Origin: Tethya wilhelma
Lineage: Eukaryota > Porifera > Demospongiae > Tethyida > Tethyidae
Assembly (NCBI GenBank): GCA_964030475.1
Contig: CAXIPT010000004.1
Location: 3,898,211 to 3,962,210 of the forward strand
Reading direction: 5' to 3'
DNA length: 64,000 bases
This document shows positions 23,450 through 34,044 of this stretch, in pieces. How positions within the stretch are numbered: the stretch's first letter is position 1; every line of letters starts with the position of its first letter. Position numbers and translations under genes: made by a program. The notes below the pieces were generated by a model. That model was given only the letters and a program-made list of their open reading frames with translations. It did not search any database and was not told where the DNA came from.

Positions 23450-23632
23450 CTACAAGTAAAAAAAACATTGGAAAAATAATTAGACACAGGAATGGGGCTA
23501 AATCGTAAACTGAGAATGCAAACAAGATGGAATGGCTGTTAGAGTGTGTGCAGAATTCTTCCTGTATGGGCTGCATTTAGCAATCTCCTTATTGAGTCTC
23601 TCATTTTGCCCACAGGAAGAATTCCTTACACA
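23450..23632 (+). mobile_element. Truncated type A hairpin at the end of the satellite array
   Basis: ACAAGTAAAAAAAACATTGG follows directly from a satellite unit. The hairpin runs through its loop and is cut at the N at 23633. Confidence 0.7.
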
Positions 23633-23731
23633 NCCCCACAGGATGACGTGCTACATTATCTCAACATCCTCCCCCTCGAGGTTTATGCACCATAAGTGAG
23701 TTCATTGTTTTATAACTTCGTATGTACTGAC

Positions 23732-24189
23732 CTTGAGCTTGAGAAGTAGAGCCACTAGATGGCTCACAGTGGCGTAGGGAGGGGGGGTGCTTTGGGTGCT
23801 CGAGCACCCCCTTCGCTGCTGACCGGAAGCGCAAAAATATTTAATAATTGGATTTATCAATAAGTAATCAAGCCTTTAGAATCACTTTTTCTTACTTGTT
23901 TCTTGTTAGAAGCTATTTTCCAAGCTCATTTATGTCTAAACTCTTGATAAACAAACTTCAGAACCGTTTAGTTCACGCTAGGTTGATCGAAAGTGCTCAG
24001 CAATTGGCTTTCAGCAATAGTTCAAAGGTCACGGTATCGATCACGTGACCCAAAAGTGGGCGTGGCACCCCCAAATTTTCCGCGCGCTGCGCGCGCACAA
24101 TTACAGCACCCTCTTACTCTAAATCCTGGCTACGCCCCTGGCTCAGAACCAACATTTATAGCAGCTACAAATAGCAGTGCAAGCTTCAT
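23732..24189 (-). pseudogene. Second copy of the signal-peptide exon, disrupted by a 374-bp element
   Basis: The minus strand from 24189 repeats the exon at 32905-32982 (ATGAAGCTTGCACTGC...). It is interrupted after GTTGGTTCTGAGC by the element 23767-24140 and resumes at 23766-23732 before a GTCAGT donor. The resumed part has one extra A just before the donor. The intact copy shows the unoccupied target, with GCTCA present once instead of twice. Confidence 0.7.
23767..24140 (+). mobile_element. CAGTGGCG-ended TIR element, 374-bp copy in a signal-peptide exon
   Basis: TIRs CAGTGGCGTAGGGAGG and GGCTACGCCCCTG; TSD GCTCA at 23762-23766 and 24141-24145. The unoccupied exon at 32905-32982 confirms both borders. 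No coding capacity. Confidence 0.9.
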
Positions 24190-24954
24190 TGAGAGACTCT
24201 AGGCGTCATACACGGTCCGTATGAGATACAAAAACAAGTCCTTATCACTTTCACTCACTCTTCAAAAGCTGCAGCAGTTGTTGATTTGTGGCACTCTCTG
24301 TGTCACAATAAAGCTATTTTTGGTTTGTAAAACTCAGTAAAACTGATGTAAGTATTTTGGCTTAGTTATCAATTCTCTATCTTAATTAAGTAGAAAATTC
24401 TGATGCCATTTTCTGACGTCACGAATATTGTCCCTGGCCACATCCCTTCATACGTGACCTCATTTAACTGTACAAACATCTTTTGAGGGTGGATGCACTG
24501 TACTTGTATCTGAAAAAATGATGGTCAACGGAGATTTTAGTGTTTGGTCAACAGTCAAATAGAATTCAAAACGGTCAAAATTGATAAAGGTCATCGAAAA
24601 ATGAGGTCTTACAGCTCAACTTGCTGAATTCCACAGGGTCAAGCTCTCAAGTTTTAGTGCTGATCAAGGGTCAAACTGCAATTTTTGCACGGCCAAATTT
24701 TTACTGTGGTGCATGTACAGTGCAATGGGAGTCACTATCCCCCTTGTAAAATGTCAAACAAAACTCATCTACCTAATCTATACTAGCATGATGTAGTACA
24801 TCGAGGGGGCGAGCCTGAGCGCGTTATTTGTGGGAAGAGAACGCGCTGTATATTCTTGCGCATGCGCAAAATGTCTAGGAAACACGTGCTGTTGAGAGAG
24901 GCCTTGAGGAGCTACTAAAGGGAGACCAGTCATGAAGCGTGCCGGTGCAGCTGA

Positions 24955-25350
24955 GTTATCCTCAGATGAAGGGGTCTTGTCTCAAGTCCTCAACCTGACC
25001 GCTGCTAATGCTTGCATCTGTGCTCTGGTGTGCTGCATTTGGAACAAATGAACTTGACAGGTGTGCTGTGTATGGATCTTCCTCTGGCACTTGAGATGAT
25101 TGACCAGCAGATGAGGGGTCACAGATGTTAGGGAGGTCAGGATCCCATCCTCTGGCAATTGATGAAGCTGGAGCATTTTGATTCATACGAACTTGGTTAG
25201 CTCGATAGTACTGGTTGTTTTCAAACAGCCAATTCAATGCTTGCTCAACAACATGCCTTCGGACACGGAAATCTTGATGTGTTTGCTCCTTCTCTTTCCT
25301 CACAACCAGTACATCAATCTCTGATGGTAGCCTTGGAAGAGTGGTGGCAA
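24955..25350 (-). mobile_element. Helitron-like coding fragment (region upstream of Rep/helicase)
   Basis: The minus-strand frame reads LPRLPSEIDVLVVRKEKEQ, then DFRVRRHVVEQALNWLFENN and QYYRANQVRMNQNA, followed by a Ser/Asp/Pro-rich tail. LPSEIDVLVVR...DFRVRR..V..AL.WL..NN.YY is a motif string I associate with the domain (DUF6570 type) preceding Helitron Rep/helicase proteins; that assignment is from memory of the family. The fragment is cut by the N at 25351 and no Rep or helicase motif is nearby. Confidence 0.6.
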
Positions 25351-25351
25351 N

Positions 25352-26131
25352 TAGAAGCTCATTCTTGAACGAACGAACTTGGTTTCTTCCGGTACAGTCG
25401 CTTTTGCCATCGGTTTTTAGCGACTCTCATTGAGTAGCTAGATACAAGGCGAAAAGCGCCTCCTCCATATGACCGCCATTAATTTCTACACTCATGCATA
25501 ATTCATTAGCTTCTAGAAAATTCGAATTGACGACCCTTTCCACACACAAAAGTAAATGCACTGAAGTTGCCTGGAACTATTTTATGATACCTGGTTGCTC
25601 CAGATGAATCAGGACTTTGATTATCATAACATATAGAAAGACAAGTAAATCTTATGATACAGCTCCTGCCTCCAAATGACTGAGATGTGTGTTTCACTTC
25701 AGTATCAAGCAGGCTACACAACTCAGTTGTGCCCGACTTCAAGTACCAGCTCAGCAGCCCACCGCTGGCTCAGTGAGTCTGGCTTGCCAGACTACTAGCT
25801 CAGTAGCTAGCTACACACACCAACTCAAATATAATTTGTAGAATTATGGAAAAATGAGAACAAACAAGTAAAAAAAAACATTGGAAATGTAATGAGACAC
25901 AGGAATGGCTAAATCGTAAAAAGAACGCAAACAAGATGGAATGGCTGGTTAAAGTGTGTAAGAAATTCTTCCTGTGGGCAAAATGAGAGACTCAATAAGG
26001 AGATTGTTAAATGCAGCCCATACAGGAAGAATTCTGCACACTTTAACCAGCCATTCCATCTTGTTTGCGTTCTTTTTACGATTTAGCCATTCCTGTGTCT
26101 CATTACATTTCCAATGTTTTTTTTTACTTGT
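25352..26131 (+). mobile_element. Family 1 element, 5'-truncated copy (hairpin type A)
   Basis: Starts within the body right after the N at 25351 and closely matches 4740-5466, including GACAAGTAAATCTTATGAT and a foldback at 25862-26131. Its end is close to exon 2 of the truncated secreted-protein paralogue. Confidence 0.8.
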
Positions 26132-26229
26132 AGATTATATTATGTATGAGTTCAATGCATGTATACACCAGATAGCAATTATTATATCACATAAGTTGGA
26201 TCTTAATTTTCATACTTTCCAATACTTAC

Positions 26230-26793
26230 TATTCTCACTGTCAAAGCAGATAGTTACACCTAGTTTAGGATAGCATCCAACTGCATTTCCACAGCTATCT
26301 GGTATGTACTCGGAGCGATTGAAAATACACAGTTTGTTCTTACTGTATTCTGTGATAAAAATTGATATCTATTGTAATGTTAAATTTAACTTAAACTTGG
26401 AAAAAAAATTGAAATTAGTATCCTAGGAAGCAATACAGTCCATTTAAAGTCTTCAGTGAGTATACAACTAACTACTGTGACTTTAGTGAAAAGCAAATGG
26501 AAAAAAAAACCTTGAGTGCCAAAATACAATAGCATTTCCTACCAACTGGTATAATTGCATGAACTACATTCGGTAATATTGCATAGTAAACTTAAGGTTG
26601 GAGTATGGGGTTTACTCGTGCAATTATAATCTCATATATTTCGCATAATGACATGATATAACAACGTACCATAAACAGCTCTAACGTATTGTGGTTGTGG
26701 AGTTTGAATTTTATAGTAGATATCATCACAATCACCAGAAAAAACAGCAGCCACTAGGCTAGCAATTAGCATAATTCCAAATATAGTCCTCAT
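26230..26793 (-). pseudogene. Truncated paralogue of the secreted cysteine-rich gene (exons 1-2 only)
   Basis: Exon 1 (26670-26793) begins with a signal peptide (MRTIFGIMLIASLVAAVFSG), nearly the same as the gene at 42164, and ends in phase 1 at a GTACGT donor. Exon 2 (26230-26349) has an AG acceptor and GTAAGT donor and keeps the spacing and motifs NKLCIFN, DSCGN, VGCYP and VTICFDS. The mature part differs much more than the signal peptide. No equivalents of exons 3 and 4 are visible downstream; the sequence runs within about 100 bp into a family 1 element ending near 26131. It is probably broken, although displaced 3' exons beyond the N at 25351 cannot be excluded. A gene using a new 3' end is the alternative. 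Confidence 0.75.
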
Positions 26794-26871
26794 GTTGGAT
26801 TATGATCACAGATATTCGATTATTCTCTTGAAAGGTAACTGAAGATGCTTTTGATTTTGAATTGTCACCTT

Positions 26872-26878
26872 TTTTATA
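26872..26878 (-). promoter_or_regulatory. TATA box of the truncated secreted-protein paralogue
   Basis: TATAAAA on the minus strand, about 80 bp before the ATG at 26793, aligned with the TATA box of the intact paralogue and followed by the same AATCAAAAGCATCTTC leader motif. Confidence 0.6.
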
Positions 26879-27059
26879 GATGGACTTTTTAAAAGTCCCT
26901 ATAGCTGTTTTGCAATGTTATTACAGAAAGTACATCGTTTGGAAGTGTAGCATACAAACAAGCCCATTGGAATGTTGAGGCATTTAGCAACCGTCACCAA
27001 ACCAGATAGCTAGGATACTCAAGTTGAATGAAAAACTGCAATAAATTATAGACCAAGGC

Positions 27060-27424
27060 CGGGAGCACATGTACAAAGACCTACGGTATCTCAGGTGCAT
27101 AAGTACTGGGACCCTCAATGTGTAATCACTATAATAATTATCTCAGAAACTAATTGTGCTATCCCCATGGAAACCAACAGTAACATTGTCTTAATGGTCC
27201 TTAACATGTACATACAATTTATTACTGTCATGTGACTAACCATCAGTAAATAATTAGCATTTCATAAATAATTTAATTAGGCAGTAATGTTCCTTGTTGC
27301 TATGGCAACCAAACTTTTCCTGTAATATTATCTCATCATGTACTACTATATTCCACCACTTAGGAGTTTTAATATCATGTTTCCATGGTGAGATATTCTG
27401 TGCTTTACATATAATGCACACCCA
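27060..27424 (+). mobile_element. Half copy of the CCATGG foldback family
   Basis: Single arm with GGTATCTCAGGTGCATAAG, GGGACCCTCAATG, CATGTGACTAACC, AGGCAGTAATGTTCC, GCTATGGCAACCAAAC and CCATGGTGAGATATTC in the order of the left arm of 55934-56888. No return arm; it passes into the family C partial copy. Confidence 0.6.
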
Positions 27425-27770
27425 CTATATGCCTTGTTCTAATACTTTTTACCGCACTGCCCATTCTTACACTGCGTATTTTTACAAAACGTTTACATCC
27501 ACTTTTTTTCAACACTACTTTACAATGTAGAGATAATTAGAGACTAGCTGGTTTATCCCTATAAAAATGCACTACCACATAATGCTAATGCACATGTGCA
27601 TAATAATATTAGTACCACATGGATAGATATAAGATCATATAACCTTTGAACTCTACATATACAAAGATGGCTGCATTGTATTACATGAATTTATAAGCTT
27701 TGTAGTTTTTGTTTAGACCTAGATGAAAATTAGAGTACAGGCAGAAAGAGTCAGTTAATGGTCTTCCTCA
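27425..27770 (-). mobile_element. Family C element, partial copy
   Basis: Matches 48870-49180: TTTTTACCGCACTGCCCATTC, then AGAGACTAGCTGGTT, ACCACATGGATAG, CAAAGATGGCTGCATTG and GTTTAGACC in the same order. Contains one hairpin arm; the palindrome end is missing. Confidence 0.6.
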
Positions 27771-28564
27771 TTACCAATTCTTCACCATTGTGGTTATAAC
27801 ATTTATGTGGTGCATGTGACAAGAGGTTTATGTTCAATTTATGGATGATTTCCTACACAGAGCTAACGTTATTGCTATGGCAACCAAACTTACTTTCTAG
27901 ATTATTATGTGACTGTTTATAATATTATACAAATATAAAGTATGAATTTTGTAGAGATAAACAATGGTGACTTGAGCAAGCCAAAGCTCGGACCTGGTAT
28001 GATTAAACAAAGTTCTAGAGGCTAACAAAATTTAGAGCTTAATGTAGAGTTTCAGAGCGGCAGTCTCCCCTGTAAAAACTTGTCCTAGTACTAATATTTT
28101 GGTCTATTACTGGCAATGAGTGTGTAATCTTGTTTCAAGCTTCACTGGACGAAAAGTTTAGACTTTCGTGTTTTAGCTATACTCGTGCATTTGTAGACCT
28201 AACTTGGTGACCATTGTATTATTATTGTATTTGAGATAATTATGAAAATGAAAGTCAATAATGTTCATGGGTGTGACAACATCACGAAGTACATGTAAAA
28301 ATAAGTATTACTCTAGCACTCATTGCAGAACATTAATTTTTTGCTTCCAGATACATCTGTAAGATATCTGGAAATTTGGGTACTCACTGTTTATAAGACA
28401 ATATTCATAGATCTGCAATCTTTAGAAACTGACCTATTTTGCTCTGTATCTACCCAACGATTTTTCAGAGACCAAATTTCTAGGCAGATTCAATACCTTA
28501 GTCAATATTTTTACAAAATGTGACATTCTGGAAACTAGTTTTAGCAATCCTCATTTTTGTTTAA
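27771..28564. other. Gene-free stretch
   Basis: AT-rich, with one more GCTATGGCAACCAAAC word near 27876. I see nothing else in it. Confidence 0.5.
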
Positions 28565-29650
28565 GGGTATTACAATGTGGCGATGCACCTCTAAAGATCA
28601 CATGACACCAAAACTTTAGAGTATGGTGCATCAATCCCAGATTTACTAACACTCATTGTCTCTTGTGGAAAATATATATTTTTATCAAAATACTTACCAC
28701 AAAATCTACTTTTATGCCCATTTTAAAAGTTAAAGCATCCTTAACTACTCTGGATAGGATGCCAAAAGTAATTTTGTTAAGGGCTCATCAGTGGCAGATC
28801 CAGCATTTAGGGGCACATGCATGCCCACCCTTTTTCCAGCTAAACTCAACTGAAATATTTGATAAATTACTTAGCTTATGATACCTGAGTTCTCTCCAGC
28901 ATAAATTCTGTGCAGTAGCACAATGACTTTGAAAATACAATGAGCTGTGGCTCAGGCCAGCTGGATGAGTATAAAAGTGTACTATGAATCTATACTTAAT
29001 TTAATTGTTGCCAACTCTTGAAATGCATGACATTGTACCAAAGAATGTAGTTCCCCCCCAAAAGGTTTTTGCTTTCTCAACACTAAGTAAATTTTATAAT
29101 AAAGAACAAAGTTGAGAACCACTATAGCTCTTGATTTACTTCTACTCAGGAAAATTTCAGCAAGCTGTATGTATGCTTTGCATGTCACATGCAGGCAGGT
29201 AGGAAATAGTGTCTGAGTATATTTTAAAGCATATGTAAGCAATTCTTATTTGCTGGTGAAGTCGCATTGTGAAATCCATTGAGGCAGAACATTATTCCAA
29301 AAGTTGTTACTATGATGTAAAATTGGCTTCTAGAAAAGAAGTTACAATGTATATCAATTAGAAACTTACCTAATCTTGTTTTATGATTGAGGAGATAATC
29401 ATGCTTTAGGTACTTAAGTTTTGTTCCGAACCTTGTATGGTGTAATTGAGTTGTGTTTATGGGACATTTGAACTGATTTCAGTACAAGATTTTGCTGGTA
29501 AAATTGTTTGTAAAAATACATGTATTACAAGGTTTGGCTGTTAGAGGTGCTCCTCTTAATTCTGCTTCAATTTTGATAATTGCACTAACTGTTTCACACA
29601 ATTTTAAGTCTCCTTTCATTGTGCTTCAATAAACATGTTAGTGTGACAGT
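28565..29650. repeat. Dispersed ~1-kb repeat E, copy 2
   Basis: Same order of blocks as 13025-14060 and likewise followed by a type B hairpin (29665), which hints that repeat E may be a variant body of the same mobile family. Confidence 0.65.
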
Positions 29651-29664
29651 AATTATTAATATAC

Positions 29665-30381
29665 AATCCCCAAAAACATCAGAAAGGTAAATAGGAATGG
29701 CCAAATCGTAAAAAGTGAGCAAACAAGATAGGAATGGTTGTTAGATTGAGTTCATTCATTTCACTATGTCACCTTATGTTCATATCTCAATGACATTGTA
29801 GACACAGGAATGAACTCGCTCAATGTAACAAGTCATGCTTTGCAGACAGCTAGCTAAAACTCTGAAATTCCAAGCTGAAAACGTGATTTATTCCCATTAT
29901 ATTTATGTGTTGTTAGCTAAAGATAATTTAATTTCCCTACTGAAGAACTGAACACAGAGAACGACAGAACTTGGGGCACTGCATACTTGCAATACATTCC
30001 AAATAATGCCCACTTGAATATGGAGAAGGCGCTTTTTGCTTCGTATCTAGCGACTCAATGAGAAACACAAAAAACCGATGGCAAAAGCGATTGAAGACAA
30101 AGAAACCAAGTTTATTCGTTCAAAAAATCAGCTTCTGAAAGTGAGCGGTCTCAGAGAAAACTCTTGCCAACATAGAAGAATAAGAATGAAAAAGATGAAA
30201 GTTTGGCATATTTTACTTTAGCAATGGGGGCTCATTAGAAAGAGGAAGAGCTAAATAATAGCTTAAGAAGCCTTTTAGTGCCATGGAAGTGCCCAGTTTT
30301 TGCAGAGTTATTTGCGTGAATATTTGTATTACGCTAATGGGCCATCCATGCCATTTCTATGTATACCCAGTACTACCGTAC
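29665..30381 (-). mobile_element. Family 1 element, reverse copy with partial type B hairpin
   Basis: Read on the minus strand: palindrome split by the element at 30382-30755 (the remainder is CGTACTGGG at 30756-30764), AGAAATGGCATGGATGGCCC, body, then one hairpin arm plus loop at about 29665-29830 with the outer arm missing. Confidence 0.75.
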
Positions 30382-30755
30382 CAGTGGCGTATCTAGGATT
30401 TCAGTTATAGGGGTGCTGATATAATGCGGGCGCTAAGCGCCCGGAAATTTTGGGGTAGCCACGCCCACTTTTGCATCACGTGAACAAAATTATTAATAGT
30501 TATTCATGCGGAGATGGCATCGTGTTCTGCAATTTTTTCGGCTTTTTCTCCAATCTTATGTAAAATTTCACTCTTGAAAGTGAATTTAAAGTCTTATTAG
30601 CTTATATTTTATTTATTTCGAGCATAATTCATTGAACTGCGCTCGTACCATTCTCTTGAGCGCTGCTTTACGTGCGATGACGTCATTTTTTTTTTTTTTT
30701 TTTTTTGAGCCAGGGGTGCTCGAGCACCCTGAGCACCATGCTGGATACGCCACTG
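30382..30755 (-). mobile_element. CAGTGGCG-ended TIR element inserted in a family 1 palindrome
   Basis: 374 bp, ends CAGTGGCGTATCTAGG and GCTGGATACGCCACTG, TSD CGTAC at 30377-30381 and 30756-30760. Removing the element and one CGTAC recreates the family 1 terminal palindrome. Contains a poly(T) run of about 22 near 30688. A diverged subfamily of the same group. Confidence 0.9.
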
Positions 30756-30771
30756 CGTACTGGGAATAGTA

Positions 30772-30962
30772 GTACAAGTGAAAAAAACATTAGAAATGTA
30801 ATGAGAACATAGGGATGTAAAAACAAGATAGTAATGGTGGTCAGATTGAGAGAAGAGTTCATTTTGTGTGACTTAGCTCAATGACATAGTGGATACAGGA
30901 ATGAACTCTTATCTCAATCTGACCAACATTCCTATCTTATTTGCTTACTTTTTACGATTTCC
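30772..30962 (+). mobile_element. Type B hairpin, near-complete
   Basis: ACAAGTGAAAAAAACATTAG at the left and CATTCCTATCTTATTTGC with TTTTTACGATTT at the right; the last outer portion of the right arm is missing. It sits beside the split palindrome of the reverse family 1 copy. Confidence 0.65.
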
Positions 30963-31029
30963 CTGCACTCAGTATACTACTAGTTTTTAATTCTTGATCT
31001 TGAGTTGTGGATAGACATCACTACACTTG

Positions 31030-31230
31030 AACCTCGGCACGTGAGTATCACATGCAGAGGATGTTTTGTGTGTGTGGGGGCATGTAGGCGTCTGTCTGTT
31101 ACAGGATAATGTGAAGAATGGTAGCTCCATGATCCAAACCAAAGGTACTTATGTTCATAAGTCGAAATTATCTTGAATTAGAATCTTGTAGTTTCTAAGA
31201 TACGTGGCTTTTGCGCTTCTCTGGACGCTT
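31030..31230. repeat. Dispersed block K (GTCTGTCTGTTACAGG), copy 1
   Basis: CCTCGGCACGTGAG, GGCGTCTGTCTGTTACAGG, AAGGTACTTATGTTCATAA and TTTGCGCTTCT recur in part at 38727-38840 and 43790-43950. Short, gene-free. Confidence 0.5.
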
Positions 31231-31727
31231 ACCTTCAAAACTGCACTCATCAATCACGCCTCACGTATAGTGTGTGTTTTCTAGAAAAACAGGATGTGCT
31301 TCAGATGACAGAGCTCTGGCTCTCAGCCTCTGAATGTGGTGTGCTTGGCTCAGGTGGCTTAGCTGCTTGCACAGGTAAGTAACTCGATTGATTTCAAGCT
31401 AAGGTTCTAAGTTAGTTGTGTCAGTATTTCCACATGCTTGAGTCCAGCTACTGAGGTAGCTAAGCTGCATGGTCACAAAGTACTGATATTACATGATTCA
31501 AGTAGCCCATAGGTTTACTCAATACCATCTGACAACAGCTGATATCATTGCTCATATGGTTCATTGTCTGATGCTGCCACACTGATTAAGTTGCACTGAA
31601 GTGACAGAGTGTGCCAAGGCTTGTGCACCATCAGTGCCTTCATTATCATCAGTACTAAGGCATCAAGCATTATATTCTCTTTTTAGAGTTCACTGAAGAA
31701 GCCTTGTTACAAGCACTATACTCTTAG
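31231..31727. other. Mostly gene-free stretch
   Basis: One exon-like segment ends at a consensus CACAG|GTAAGT near 31374 (ELWLSASECGVLGSGG in frame), without a start or partner exon. Confidence 0.3.
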
Positions 31728-31957
31728 TTGGCACTCATTTTTGTGCAAATAACTCACAAACAGAAAATGCAATGGACAGGACTTGCTCAGCTTTCCAACC
31801 CGAATAACATAAAAAGTGCTTTGCTGCTCTTCTTGAAACTTAGAGAACCAAAACTCACCATACAAAGCAATGTGAGCTGTTGTTTTGAATTAACGCTCGC
31901 TCTCAACTTTGTATCTTGTGACATTTATGTAGAGTATCCATAGAGCTCACATGCACT
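31728..31957 (+). repeat. Dispersed repeat J, copy 1
   Basis: GCAAATAACTCACAAACAG, CAGCTTTCCAACCCG and CTCGCTCTCAACTTTG match the reverse complement of 48180-48430. Both contain a similar short frame (MALxFxxITHxQKMQ), so an old coding origin is possible. Confidence 0.6.
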
Positions 31958-32161
31958 GCACGTAAAGTGTGAAATTTTCATGGGGAAAATTTTTTGCAAA
32001 TTTCGCGGTTTGGCAGCTTTCCGCAAAAATTTTCCCCCACGAAATTTGTAAGGTACGAGATAGTAATGTTGAGACGCAATCCACGAAATGTTTCCCCGTG
32101 AATTTCTATTCAAGACGAAAACGCAAAAATTTCCCCCATGAAAATTTCCCGCTATACGGTA
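31958..32161. mobile_element. MITE, TACCGTATAGCGGG family
   Basis: Right end AAATTTCCCGCTATACGGTA; left end a decayed CGTAAAGTGTGAAATTTTC. Inner AAAATTTTCCCCCACG words repeat in inverted form. The related locus near 48130-48200 lacks it, which places the left border near 31958. Confidence 0.65.
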
Positions 32162-32284
32162 TCTTTATTACACTACACATACTTTGCATTCAACACATGG
32201 ACGGTCAACCAGATGCTCAGAGTATAGTAATTTGTATGATATCATTAACTTTATTGCTCACATTGTCTGCTAGTTTTGTGTACA

Positions 32285-33083
32285 ATTTAGGTAGATGAGT
32301 TATTTGTTTGACATTTTACAAGGGGGATAATGACTCCCATTGCACTGTACATGCATCTGTGACCACAGTAAAAATTTGGCCGTGCAAAAATTGCAGTTTT
32401 GACCCTTGATCAGCACTAAAACTTGAGAGCTTGACCCTGTGGAATTTAGCATGTTGAGCTGTAAGACCTCATTTTTCGATGACCTTTATCAATTTTGACC
32501 GTTTTGAATTGTATTTGACTGTTGACCAAACACTAAAATCTCTGTTGACCATCGTTTTTGCAGATGCAAGTACAGTGCATCCACCCTCAAAAGATGTTTG
32601 TGCAGTTAATGAGGTCACGTATAAAGGGATGTGGCCAGGGACAATATTCGTGACGTCAGAAAATGGCATCAGAATTTTCTACTTAAGATAGAGAATTGAT
32701 AACTAAGCCAAAATACTTAATCACATTGGTTTTACTGAGTTTTACAAACCAAAAATAGCTACACAAACTTTATTGCGACGTGCCACAAATCAACAATTGC
32801 TGCAGCTTTTGAAGAATGAGTGAAAGTGATAAGGACTTGTTTTTGTATCTCATACGGACCGTCTGGACCGTCTATGACGCCTAGAGTCTCTCAAAGTCTC
32901 AACAATGAAGCTTGCACTGCTACTTGTAGCTGCTATAAATGTTGGTTCTGAGCCATCTAGTGGCTCTACTTCTCAAGCTCAGGTCAGTACATACGAAGTT
33001 ATAAAACAATGAACTCACTTATGGTGCATAAACCTCGAGGGGGAGGATGTTGTGACAATGTAGCATGTCATCCTGTGGGGGAG
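32285..33083 (-). repeat. Inverted segmental duplication, copy 2
   Basis: Reverse-complement partner of 23634-24785 with many small differences, and without the 374-bp insertion. It holds the uninterrupted signal-peptide exon and its upstream region, which contains repeated TTGACC/GGTCAA half-sites. Confidence 0.8.
32905..32982 (+). CDS. Signal-peptide first exon of an unidentified secreted protein
   Basis: The 26-codon exon begins ATG, encodes MKLALLLVAAINVG followed by a Ser-rich segment, and ends in phase 0 at a GTCAGT donor. The arrangement is typical of a first coding exon of a secreted protein. I cannot identify the following exon. The exon and about 600 bp upstream recur in inverted orientation at 23634-24785. 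Which copy is functional is unknown; this one is uninterrupted. Confidence 0.45.
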
Positions 33084-33711
33084 GTGGTTGACTTCTCACT
33101 GTGGGACACCGTGCAGGGCAGGGCCATGATAATTTGGCAGTCCAGGCAGTAATTAATGGCTATTTAAGATTTGTATGCAGGTGCACAATAGCCATACGGC
33201 AGGTAGACTGCCTTCATGTGCCCTGCAATCCTTCCTCCATCAGTTAAGCCATACCAATCAGTAGTGGGAATCAGCCTATTGAGTAGATACATGTACATTA
33301 CTATAATTAAGGGGCAAGCGGCAGTATAACAGGTAAGTTAAGTAGGAAATAAACTTAAAGCACAAATGGAAAACAAACATACATCATATCAATTACTAGG
33401 TCAAATTTACAGATATTATCAAGATAACTGGAACACTACAATAATTTTGAAGAAACCACATCCTATGCACATGAACAAATTAACCACACATCCTAAAAAA
33501 ATACTTCAAAAATGCAACTCAATGCAATGAAACCAGAATCAAAAGTAAACTATTTACACAAGTACCAAAGTAAGCACAAAGTAACCAATACTCACTTGTT
33601 ATACTGTTATAGTGGTTGACCAGAGTCTTCATGTATGCGTTTATGTATAAGGTTGAAAGTTTACCAATGCAAGCATATACATGTAAGTTGGTATGTAATT
33701 TTAATAACCAC
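33084..33711. other. Gene-free stretch
   Basis: A perfect donor (AACAGGTAAGTTAAG) at 33330 has no open exon upstream. The next exon expected after 32982 was not found here. Confidence 0.4.
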
Positions 33712-33872
33712 AAGTACAAAAAAACATTAGAAATGTAATGCAAACATAGGAATGGCCAAATCGTACAAAAGTGAGCAAATAAGATAGGAATGGTTGTCAG
33801 ATTGAGTGAGTTCATTTCATCGTGTCACCTTATATGTTCATATCCCTAGCTCAATGACATTGTAGACACAGA
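33712..33872 (+). mobile_element. Type B hairpin, single arm plus loop
   Basis: ACAAGTACAAAAAAACATTAG-like end (first 20 bases shared), two AGGAATGG motifs and the loop sequence up to TTGTAGACACAG; no return arm. It stops at nearly the same internal place as the half hairpin at 29665-29830. Confidence 0.65.
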
Positions 33873-34044
33873 TATTAATCCAAATACTGCAAATTATGTA
33901 GTGTATGGTCTTGCGGTCTTATGGTCTTATGTGTCTTTACTATTACCATGGAATATGTTTCTGCATGCATCTAACTCTGTATGTGTGTTTAGTATGAATG
34001 TTTGAAGTGAAATTATTTTTTTACTGTACGGAGAGATATACACT

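Larger units (their letters stand above)
23634..24785 (+). repeat. Inverted segmental duplication, copy 1
   Basis: Apart from the inserted 374-bp element, this stretch is the reverse complement of about 32285-33083. It includes the CACGAATATTGTCCC region, a series of (T)GGTCAA/TTGACC motifs around 24510-24600, and the signal-peptide exon. It starts immediately after the N at 23633, so its left border may be an assembly seam. Confidence 0.8.

Noticed and set aside
33519..33815. 98-aa minus-strand open frame
   Set aside because: It runs into the type B hairpin arm and has no coding signature.
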